Below, one piece after another: positions 1-5,850 of a stretch of DNA of 5,850 nucleotides. The DNA comes from Verrucomicrobiales bacterium. GTDB lineage: Bacteria; Verrucomicrobiota; Verrucomicrobiia; Verrucomicrobiales; SLCJ01. Location of the stretch: assembly GCA_007125835.1 (NCBI GenBank), contig SLCJ01000148.1, positions 1-5,850 of the forward strand. Direction: 5' to 3'. The notes beneath the pieces are model-generated. The model saw only the letters and a list, made by a program, of their open reading frames with translations, was not told the origin of the DNA and searched no databases. The translations under genes were made by a program, and so were the position numbers. Each line of letters begins with the position of its first letter. Position 1 is the stretch's first letter.

Positions 1-24
1 CCGTGTTGCGCATGGGTGACGGGC

Positions 25-2379
25 TCATGGAGTTGAGGCGGGGAGGATGCCGATTTCGGCGGCGGCGGCGAAGGGTTTGCCGGCGGCGCCGGTGCGCGAG
101 GTGAAGCGAAAGTAGCGTGTGGGGGCTGTGGTGTCGGGGAAGAGGAAGGTGCGTTGGGAGGGGTCGTTGACCAGGTTGCCGAACGAGAAGGGCACCGGGT
201 CGGACCAATTTTCGCCGTCCGGGCTTACCGAGACTTCGCCGGTTTCGACCATGCCATCGGGCACGGCCTTGTCCTGCCGGGGCAGGTAGGTGAATCCGGC
301 GAGGGGGAGTGCCTGCCCGATGTCGATGACCAGCTCGTGGGGATGTGGGGGCGAAGTGCTCCAGTTGGTGTGCCAGAAGGTGGCGGGATTGCCGTCGATG
401 GCATTGGTGGCGGCGTATTCATTGCTGTGTTCGCTGGACACACTGTGGATGCGGAGGCTCGAGGCGGGGAGGCCGATCCGCGATTCGCTGACGGGGCCCG
501 TGCGCTCGCCTTCCACGGCGATCGCCATGATGTGCCCGCCGTGGGGCATGGGGACAGGGGCCTCGTAAACGGGGGAGGCCGGGGTGGGCGTGGTGCCGTC
601 GGTGGTGAAGTGAATGACCATGGTGGATTGGGTGGTGTCGTCCCCTTGGCCGTGTGGTTTCCAGGCGAAGGCCCGTGCGGTGGGAGCCTGGATCACGACC
701 TTGCCGTCGGCATCGGCGTGGATGTCGAGCGAGGGCAGCGGTGCCTCGTAGTGGTGGATGGAGAAGGTGGCCAGGGTTGGATTGGCGCGGGATTCGAGGA
801 TGCGTACACGAAGTTTGTCGGTGGTGGTTTCGGGGAAGCGCAGGATGCGCTTGTAGCCGATGGTTTGTGCTGTGGCGATCTCGATCCATTCGCCGTTGAT
901 CCACGCATCGAGCGCGTGGTTTGCGACCCGCTGGCCGACGCGTGTGATTGCTTCCTGAAGCACGGCGCGGTTGAATACGCGCGGTTCCGGGAGGGTGATT
1001 TCGACGGAGCCGGTGGCAGAGTCGGCCTGCCAGTAGGTGTCGAGCGAGCTGTCGAGCAGGGCCGGGGCATCGCTGGTGGCCCCCTCCATGAGCGAATGAT
1101 CGTGGTAGGTCTCGCGGATGCGCCGCCCCGCTTCGAGCAGGCTGGCGGTGTCGCGTTCGGCGAACCGTCCGTAGCGGTCTGGGGGGACGTTGAGGAGGAA
1201 CACCCCATTGCCGCCGACGGCACGCTCGTAGATGTCGAAGACGTCGTCGGCGCTGCGCACGGCCTGTTCGTGCTCGTTGCGCCAGAACCAACCGGCGCGG
1301 ATGGAGGTGTTGATTTCGGGGATGAGGTAGTAGAGGTAGTTGGCGCGGTGGGTTTCGCCGTAGACCTCGTATTCGCCGAGGACGATATTTTCATCCGCAC
1401 CGACGTTGTCGGCCGGGCGGTCTTTGCCGGATTCAGCTTTGCTTTCGACGGGCAGGACATTCCATTCGGCGTCGCGCGTGCGTCCGGCTTCGTTGCCGCA
1501 CCAGCGCACATCAGGGCCGCCGAAGATGACGGCATCCGGGGCGAGTTCCCGGATCATGGAGAACCATTCGTCTTTGATGTAGGTTTGCCCGCCCTTGCGT
1601 TTGGGGTGTGCACCGTCGAACCATACTTCGTGGATGGGGCCGTATTCGGTAAGCAGTTCGTAGAGTTGGTTGAGGAAGTAGCGGTTGTAGTCGTCGGCTT
1701 CGAATTCAAAGACGGGTGCGCCTTCGGGGCGGTCTTCGCGCACTTTCATGGGGTCGCTGGAGAACGAGGCGGGGTCGGTGGGAATGACGGATGGCCGGTA
1801 TGGGCTTTCGTTGCCATACAGGCCGTCGGGGTGTTCGATTTGGAAGAGGTCGGCGGGTGAGAGGTAAACACCGAGTTTGAGGCCGTAGCGGCGGCAGGAT
1901 TCGGCGAGTTCGCGAAGCACGTCACCTTGGCCGTCGCGCCATGGGATGCCGCGCACCGAGAAAATATCGTTGTAGCGCGTTTGCCAGATACAGAATCCGT
2001 CGTGATGTTTGACGGTGATGAGCATCATCGTCATGCCGGCTTCAGCGGCGATCCGGCACCACTGGTCGGTGTCGAGCGTGTCGCCGGGATCAAACACTGC
2101 GGGGTCTTCCATGCCGGTACCCCATTCCACGCCGGTGAATGTGTTGGGCCCGAAGTGGATGAAGCAGGTGTATTCCAGCTCGTGGAAGGCGATCTGGCGC
2201 GGCGAGGGTACGACACTGGCGGCCTTGGCAATCACGGATTCCGCTGTTTCGTCCGGATGGGAGAGCGGCACTTTGTGGACAAAGGGTTCCGCCGCTGCGG
2301 GTGGCGCGAGCATTGGCAGGGAAAAACCAAGGGCGAGGGCAAAGGTGGCTGGACGAATGAGAGAGCAAACTGTGTTCAT
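25..2379 (-). CDS. Secreted alpha-L-fucosidase, GH29 (alpha-1,3/1,4-type, 'GH29-B'-like), with accessory F5/8C and CHB_HEX-type modules
   Basis: Predicted retaining exo-enzyme that removes alpha-linked L-fucose from glycans outside the cytoplasm. The 784-residue product starts with a Sec signal peptide: Arg9, a hydrophobic stretch at about 11-27, and an AAA-EP cleavage site near residue 30. The GH29 barrel covers about 55-405. Visible motifs are PSPRQ (58-62), FIHFGPNTFTGVEWG (73-87), VKHHDGF (123-129), VWFDGAHPKRKGG (252-264) with Asp255 as nucleophile, and VRWCGNEAG (291-299) with Glu297 as likely acid/base. PSPRQ, the HFGPNTFT form and the RWxGNE motif point to the 1,3/1,4-specific GH29-B group, not the broad-specificity group. 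Three C-terminal modules follow: a galactose-binding-like F5/8C module (about 430-545), a chitobiase/hexosaminidase C-terminal-like module (about 550-637, core HFTTDGTTPTPASPVY) and a second F5/8C/CBM32-like module (about 643-780). I chose the ATG at 2379; an in-frame GTG at 2385 adds two residues. Neither has a strong Shine-Dalgarno sequence. The gene ends in TGA and is divergent from the GH116 gene. The exact substrate is unknown. Confidence 0.93.
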   Translation of the reverse strand: MNTVCSLIRPATFALALGFSLPMLAPPAAAEPFVHKVPLSHPDETAESVIAKAASVVPSPRQIAFHELEYTCFIHFGPNTFTGVEWGTGMEDPAVFDPGDTLDTDQWCRIAAEAGMTMMLITVKHHDGFCIWQTRYNDIFSVRGIPWRDGQGDVLRELAESCRRYGLKLGVYLSPADLFQIEHPDGLYGNESPYRPSVIPTDPASFSSDPMKVREDRPEGAPVFEFEADDYNRYFLNQLYELLTEYGPIHEVWFDGAHPKRKGGQTYIKDEWFSMIRELAPDAVIFGGPDVRWCGNEAGRTRDAEWNVLPVESKAESGKDRPADNVGADENIVLGEYEVYGETHRANYLYYLIPEINTSIRAGWFWRNEHEQAVRSADDVFDIYERAVGGNGVFLLNVPPDRYGRFAERDTASLLEAGRRIRETYHDHSLMEGATSDAPALLDSSLDTYWQADSATGSVEITLPEPRVFNRAVLQEAITRVGQRVANHALDAWINGEWIEIATAQTIGYKRILRFPETTTDKLRVRILESRANPTLATFSIHHYEAPLPSLDIHADADGKVVIQAPTARAFAWKPHGQGDDTTQSTMVIHFTTDGTTPTPASPVYEAPVPMPHGGHIMAIAVEGERTGPVSESRIGLPASSLRIHSVSSEHSNEYAATNAIDGNPATFWHTNWSTSPPHPHELVIDIGQALPLAGFTYLPRQDKAVPDGMVETGEVSVSPDGENWSDPVPFSFGNLVNDPSQRTFLFPDTTAPTRYFRFTSRTGAAGKPFAAAAEIGILPASTP

Positions 2380-2405
2380 CGCCACTCATAACGCAGTGAA
2401 GTCCA

Positions 2406-2426
2406 ATTCTCTTTCGGCAAAAGAAT
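2406..2426. repeat. Imperfect inverted repeat / possible 5'-leader hairpin of the fucosidase mRNA
   Basis: ATTCTCTTT at 2406-2414 pairs with AAAAGAAT at 2419-2426 through eight base pairs, with C2411 bulged and a CGGC loop (2415-2418). On the minus strand it would lie about 27-47 bases upstream of the fucosidase start codon, so it could be a leader hairpin or a second protein-binding site. The stem is mostly A-T pairs and weak, and it lacks the GC-rich stem and T-run of an intrinsic terminator. Confidence 0.25.
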
Positions 2427-2433
2427 CCGCGCC

Positions 2434-2446
2434 AAATGTCACATTT
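2434..2446. promoter_or_regulatory. Candidate operator: perfect 13-bp palindrome
   Basis: The sequence AAATGTCACATTT is a perfect inverted repeat with 6-base arms (AAATGT/ACATTT) around a single central C. It sits 55 bases upstream of the fucosidase ATG and about 106 bases upstream of the GH116 ATG, which would suit a dimeric regulator controlling both genes. The match is seen directly; the regulatory role is inferred. Short AT-rich palindromes can occur by chance, and no regulator gene lies in the window. Confidence 0.3.
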
Positions 2447-2501
2447 CCTTACATCAATGAAGTTTCTCTGAGGTGAACGAAAGGTATGGCTGTTTGCGTT
2501 T

Positions 2502-2507
2502 AGGTGG
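2502..2507 (+). promoter_or_regulatory. Possible Shine-Dalgarno sequence for the alternative GTG start of GH116
   Basis: AGGTGG differs by one base from AGGAGG and lies 6 bases before the in-frame GTG at 2514. The ATG at 2553 has only GAAGG (2531-2535), 17 bases upstream, which is too far for normal use. This favours the GTG, but it would give a 38-residue stretch before the twin arginines, and weak Shine-Dalgarno use is common in the suspected phyla. The start therefore stays unresolved. Confidence 0.3.
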
Positions 2508-2552
2508 TGTCAAGTGAGGGGTGCTGATGCGAAGGCCCGAACGATTAAAACC

Positions 2553-5500
2553 ATGAAAAAGCCAACACAGAAACTGAATGAGGCAGGGGGCAGGGCGGTG
2601 CCCCCGGGTGAGGTGGACCACCTGCTGCGGCGGCGTGCGTTTTTGAAGATGACTTCTGCGACGGCGATGCTTGGTGGGGGGCTGTTTTCGGGCAGGCGTT
2701 TGTTTGCTGGCGACGATCTAGCGGCGGACGCGGCCACGCTTTACCGGCGTGTGATTCCGGGGCGCAAGGGTTTGGCGGCCGGGTGGGTGCGTTCGTTGGT
2801 GGTGCGCGATGCGCCGGACGATGCGCCGGTGGTTTCAGCGGACAAGGAGCATCTGCCCCATATTGGCATGACGGTGGGAGGGATTGGAGCGGGTACGATG
2901 TATCTTACCGGGGATGGTCGCTTGGCGGTATGGGACATTTTCAATCGGCACCACGAAGGCGTCGTGCCCAACCGGGCTGAAATTCCCGGGGGCATGGAAA
3001 ATCTGGGTCAAGCCGGTCCAGTGGTGCGTGAGCGGGACGGAGCCAACTATGTGAGCCCGCCGACATTGGAAAGCCATCCGGTGCCGTTTCGCAAGGGCTT
3101 TGTATTGGATGCAGGGGGTGTGGAGCGGGCGCTGGATTCGTCGGGCTTTGAATCGGTGTCTTTCCGGGGCGACTGGCCGGTTGGTCGTGTGGAGTATGCG
3201 GATGCGGGGTGCCCGGTGCGCGTGAGATTGGCGGCGTGGTCGCCTTTCATTCCGCTGGATGTGGAGAACTCGACACTTCCTGTAACCGTGATGGAGTATG
3301 AGTTGGAGAACACCGGGTCGGAAGAGGTTCGGGGGAATGTGGCTGGAATCTTGGAAAATCCCGTATGTCACCAAACGGCGGCTCAAATGCCCGTGCCGAA
3401 GCCGCGCACGGCGGTGCTTCGCGAGGCGGGTGTGGTGATGCTAGCGCATCGGCCCGGGGTGAGCGAGGAGGACGACCAGGATGTCCGGCCGGATATCTTG
3501 TTTGATGATTTCGAGCGCGACACGTATGCGCCTTGGGTGGCGGAGGGCACTGCGTTTGGCGCTGGCCCTGTGGCGGCGGAGGATGTTCCTGAATATCAGG
3601 GCGATCTCGGCCTTCGTGGCTCGCGGGTGGTCAACTCCCATGCCAGCGCGCCGGGTGCTTCGGCCAACCAGAGGGACGCCGCGACGGGAACGCTTACGTC
3701 CCCTGAATTCGTCATTGAGAGAAATTACATTACGTTTTTATTGGGAGGGGGGAATCATCCGGGGCTAACCGGAGTCGAGTTGTTGGTGGATGGGGAGGTG
3801 GTGGCATCGGTCACGGGGCGCAATGCGAATCGGATGGAGCCGGCGACGATTGGTGTGCGTGATTTTGACGGGAAGACGGCTCGTTTGCGGATTGTCGATC
3901 GGGCGGAGGGTGGCTGGGGGCACGTAGGGGTCGATCACGTGGTTTTCTCGGATCAGCCGCCGGCGTCGGCGGAGTCGATTGAGGAGAGGGGCGACTATGG
4001 GACGATGGTCCTGGCAGCTTTGGATGGGGGTGCGACGCCGGGGGCGGCAGCGGATGATGGGGGCGAGGACACCTTGCGGGTGCCTTTTGCGCTGGAGCCG
4101 GGAGGGAAACGGCGGATCACGTTTGTCATTGCCTGGCATTTCCCGAATCTGGCACCGTTGCCGGGTCTGGGACGGCGTCGTCCCCATTATGCGGTCCGTT
4201 ATGAGGATGCATCGGCGGTGGCCCGTGATGTGGTCGCCCGGATCGATGCGCTTCGCGAGCGCACGTTTTGCTGGGTCGAGACCTGGTATGACTCGACGCT
4301 ACCGCGCTGGCTGATGGATCGCGCTGTGGTGACGGCCAACACGCTCCAAACATCAAATTGTTACTTCCTTGAAGACGGCCGATTCTGGGCGTGGGAGGGG
4401 GTGGGGTGTTGCGCGGGCACGTGCAATCACGTGTGGCATTACGCACAGAGTATCGCCAGGCTGTTTCCCCCGTTTGAGCGTGCGTTGCGTGAAAAGGTCG
4501 ACTTCGGGGTGGCGATGAACGAGGATGGAGGTGTGCGTTATCGTGGCGAGGCTGGCGCGACGATAGCGGTGGATGGCCAGGCGGCGGTGGTATTGCGCAC
4601 CTGGCGCGAGCACTTGTGTTCTGCCGACGACGCGTTTTTGAAGCGTGTGTGGCCAGGTGCCCGCCGTGCGTTGGAGTGGTTGATCCGGTTTGACGAGAAT
4701 GATCCCGATGGCGGCGACGGCCTGCTTCACGGCCGCCAGCACAATACGCTGGATGCCGAGTGGTATGGCAAGGTGCACTGCCTCAGCTCGCTTTATCTGG
4801 CCGCCCTTCGCGCAGGCGAGGCGATGGCGGCGGAATTGGGGGAAGATGCGTTTGCGGCTCGGTGCCGCCGTCTGCTTGATCTGGGTGCGGTCAATATCGA
4901 GGCGTTGTTTAATGGCGAGTATTACGAGCAGATCGAGGATCCAGCTCATGCGAATGCTATTGGTGTCGGCCCCGGGTGTTACATCGACCAGGTGATCGGC
5001 CAGTGGTGGGCGACCCAAACAGGGCTTGGGCGGCTTTACAACGCGGACCACATCCGTTCGGCTTTGCATGCGCTATGGAAGTATAACTTTGTTCCCCATG
5101 TGGACACGTTCCGCCAGACATTCAAGCGGGGGCGGTTCTACGCGCTTGACGACGAGGCCGGTTTGATTATGTGCACGTGGCCGAAGGGAGGACTGCGCGA
5201 GGATTTCATGCGCCATTGGCAGTATGGATATTTCAATGAGTGCATGACTGGGTTTGAATATCAGGCTGCGGCGCACATGGTGCAGGAGGGTTCACCCGTG
5301 GATGTGGGTGCCGTATCGCTGGAGGAGGTGATTGAGAATCCGGATGACCCGCGCGCCCTCACCTTGCGTGGGCTGGCTATCACGCGAGCCATTCACGACC
5401 GCTATGCGCCGTCGCGGCGGAATCCGTATAACGAGATCGAGTGTTCTGATCATTATGCCCGTGCGGCGGCTGGGTATTCCGTTTTCCTGGCGATGTGCGG

Positions 5501-5837
5501 GTTCCGCCATCACGGGCCGAACGGGGAGCTGGGTTTTGCGCCGAAGACCGCTGGCTCTGCATTCAAGGTTCCATTTACGACGGCTGAAGCCTGGGGCTCG
5601 TATGCGCAGAGCGAGGCAGGTGGCTCGCTGGAGTGCCGCCTTGATGTAAAGCATGGCGACTTGATGCTCAAGCGCCTGTATCTGGGTGGTGCGGAAGGAA
5701 GGGGTGCTGTGGCCGCACGGTTGGGTGGCCAGGAAGTGTCCGCCGCGCCGGCAGTTGATGCCGGCATGGCCGCTGTTGATTTTGATCCGCCGCTCCATCT
5801 TGGTGCGGGCGATATCCTTGAAATATCCCTAAGTTAA
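2553..5837 (+). CDS. Tat-exported GH116 family glycosidase (GBA2/beta-glucosidase-type) with an inserted beta-sandwich module
   Basis: Predicted retaining beta-glycosidase; characterised GH116 members act on beta-glucosides, beta-xylosides, glucosylceramide or N-acetylglucosaminides, so the sugar here is open. The 1094-residue product has a twin-arginine signal: RRRAFLKM at 26-33, then a hydrophobic stretch to about 47. The GH116 N-terminal beta-sandwich starts near 100 (MTVGGIGAGTMYLTGDGRLAVWDIFN, 106-131, read in two parts), is interrupted by a separate module at about 314-469, and resumes to about 535. The (alpha/alpha)6 catalytic domain covers about 570-985. Glu615 in FWAWEGVG is the likely nucleophile and Asp734 in NTLDAEWYG, followed by SSLYLAALRAGEAMA, the likely acid/base. 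ECMTGFEYQAAAHMVQEG (896-913) is another family signature. A small beta-rich tail (about 990-1094) ends the protein. The loop after Glu615 is cysteine-rich and differs from GBA2. I chose ATG 2553 because it gives a shorter, more normal Tat leader. GTG 2514, in frame, adds 13 residues and has a better upstream AGGTGG, so the start is uncertain. The stop is TAA. Confidence 0.92.
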   Translation: MKKPTQKLNEAGGRAVPPGEVDHLLRRRAFLKMTSATAMLGGGLFSGRRLFAGDDLAADAATLYRRVIPGRKGLAAGWVRSLVVRDAPDDAPVVSADKEHLPHIGMTVGGIGAGTMYLTGDGRLAVWDIFNRHHEGVVPNRAEIPGGMENLGQAGPVVRERDGANYVSPPTLESHPVPFRKGFVLDAGGVERALDSSGFESVSFRGDWPVGRVEYADAGCPVRVRLAAWSPFIPLDVENSTLPVTVMEYELENTGSEEVRGNVAGILENPVCHQTAAQMPVPKPRTAVLREAGVVMLAHRPGVSEEDDQDVRPDILFDDFERDTYAPWVAEGTAFGAGPVAAEDVPEYQGDLGLRGSRVVNSHASAPGASANQRDAATGTLTSPEFVIERNYITFLLGGGNHPGLTGVELLVDGEVVASVTGRNANRMEPATIGVRDFDGKTARLRIVDRAEGGWGHVGVDHVVFSDQPPASAESIEERGDYGTMVLAALDGGATPGAAADDGGEDTLRVPFALEPGGKRRITFVIAWHFPNLAPLPGLGRRRPHYAVRYEDASAVARDVVARIDALRERTFCWVETWYDSTLPRWLMDRAVVTANTLQTSNCYFLEDGRFWAWEGVGCCAGTCNHVWHYAQSIARLFPPFERALREKVDFGVAMNEDGGVRYRGEAGATIAVDGQAAVVLRTWREHLCSADDAFLKRVWPGARRALEWLIRFDENDPDGGDGLLHGRQHNTLDAEWYGKVHCLSSLYLAALRAGEAMAAELGEDAFAARCRRLLDLGAVNIEALFNGEYYEQIEDPAHANAIGVGPGCYIDQVIGQWWATQTGLGRLYNADHIRSALHALWKYNFVPHVDTFRQTFKRGRFYALDDEAGLIMCTWPKGGLREDFMRHWQYGYFNECMTGFEYQAAAHMVQEGSPVDVGAVSLEEVIENPDDPRALTLRGLAITRAIHDRYAPSRRNPYNEIECSDHYARAAAGYSVFLAMCGFRHHGPNGELGFAPKTAGSAFKVPFTTAEAWGSYAQSEAGGSLECRLDVKHGDLMLKRLYLGGAEGRGAVAARLGGQEVSAAPAVDAGMAAVDFDPPLHLGAGDILEISLS
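3492..3959 (+). other. Inserted beta-sandwich (carbohydrate-binding-like) module within the GH116 N-terminal domain
   Basis: Residues about 314-469 of the GH116 protein do not belong to the GH116 fold. The segment opens with ILFDDFERDTYAPW and AFGAGP and passes through LTSPEFVIERNYITFLLGGG. It continues with ELLVDGEVVASVTG and closes with LRIVDRAEGGWGHVGVDHVV. From memory this pattern (FE..Y..W, LTSP.F.I...YI.FL.GGG, WGH..VDH) resembles a beta-sandwich module attached to GH32 levanase/invertase-type enzymes (DUF4980-like) and other secreted PVC and Bacteroidota hydrolases. The N-terminal GH116 strands resume after it at DYGTMVLAALDGG (481-493). Boundaries are approximate. The role is probably glycan binding or stabilisation; no binding residues can be assigned from sequence alone. 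Confidence 0.7.
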
Positions 5838-5850
5838 TTTTGGCAGCATC

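Larger units (their letters stand above)
2380..2552. promoter_or_regulatory. Divergent intergenic region between the GH29 and GH116 genes
   Basis: This is the only substantial non-coding stretch and must hold the promoters of both genes unless they are read from outside, which the head-to-head layout excludes for these two. It is visibly more AT-rich than the flanking genes between about 2400 and 2470. It contains a 13-bp palindrome and an imperfect hairpin, listed separately. A TTGACA hexamer lies at 2508-2513 on the minus strand, but no good -10 box follows it. No convincing sigma-70 promoter is seen for the GH116 gene. If GTG 2514 is the true GH116 start, the region shortens to 134 bases. 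Confidence 0.6.

Noticed and set aside
1..13. Minus-strand ATG at 11-13, 11 bases after the fucosidase stop, as the start of a next gene in an operon
   Set aside because: Only 13 bases are available and no Shine-Dalgarno sequence precedes it, so a gene cannot be supported.
154..1860. Long plus-strand open frame of 568 codons antisense to the fucosidase
   Set aside because: It lies entirely within a gene with clear GH29 motifs on the other strand. Its translation is a Gly/Val/Ala/Asp-rich string without recognisable domains, as expected from the complement of a high-GC gene.
1927..2476. Two overlapping plus-strand frames (about 155 codons each) antisense to the fucosidase 5' end, one running into the intergenic region
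   Set aside because: No domain, no recognisable start signal, and composition of a shadow frame. The fucosidase signal peptide and the start of its catalytic domain are encoded opposite.
2483..2513. Minus-strand TTGACA (2508-2513) as the -35 box of a fucosidase promoter
   Set aside because: The hexamer is perfect, but the best -10 candidates at 17-19 bases spacing (GCCATA, CCATAC, CATACC) match TATAAT poorly, so no promoter is called.
2835..3386. Minus-strand open frame of 183 codons antisense to GH116, with other frames of 100-240 codons further along (for example 4353-5069)
   Set aside because: All lie inside the GH116 gene, whose plus-strand motifs are continuous. The antisense translations are Arg/Pro/His-rich and resemble no family.
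5838..5850. Possible terminator after the GH116 stop codon
   Set aside because: Thirteen bases remain and no inverted repeat is visible; any terminator would lie beyond the window.
1..5850. A novel defence, mobile or RNA-based system
   Set aside because: Both genes are recognisable carbohydrate-active enzymes, the intergenic region is short, and there are no direct repeat arrays, integrase or transposase motifs, or tRNA/rRNA-like stretches.

Overview
The window holds two large, divergently transcribed genes for exported glycoside hydrolases, separated by about 170 bases of more AT-rich DNA. On the minus strand (25-2379) is a Sec-exported GH29 alpha-L-fucosidase with three accessory beta-sandwich modules. 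On the plus strand (2553-5837) is a Tat-exported GH116 glycosidase, of the family of human GBA2 and bacterial/archaeal beta-glucosidases and beta-xylosidases. It carries an extra module of about 150 residues inserted in its N-terminal domain. Both calls rest on family motifs read directly in the translations. No RNA gene, mobile element, CRISPR array or long repeat is visible.

Organism: a high-GC Gram-negative-type bacterium. A large modular secreted fucosidase, a Tat-signal GH116 with this inserted module, and weak or absent Shine-Dalgarno sequences together suggest the Planctomycetota-Verrucomicrobiota group (for example a polysaccharide-degrading Verrucomicrobiota). This is inference from protein style, not from a marker gene.

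Layout: 1-24 is a short remnant downstream of the fucosidase; 25-2379 the fucosidase (minus); 2380-2552 the divergent promoter region, with a 13-bp perfect palindrome and an imperfect hairpin; 2553-5837 the GH116 gene (plus), with a possible earlier GTG start at 2514; 5838-5850 is too short to interpret.

How they may work together: both enzymes leave the cytoplasm, by different routes. The fucosidase would remove terminal alpha-1,3/1,4-linked fucose from a branched glycan. The GH116 enzyme would remove beta-linked glucose, xylose or a related sugar from the exposed end. The head-to-head arrangement around one candidate operator fits co-regulation in a small glycan-utilisation locus. The most notable points are the inserted module in GH116, its unusual cysteine-rich loop next to the predicted nucleophile, and a G-over-C strand bias that does not switch with coding direction.
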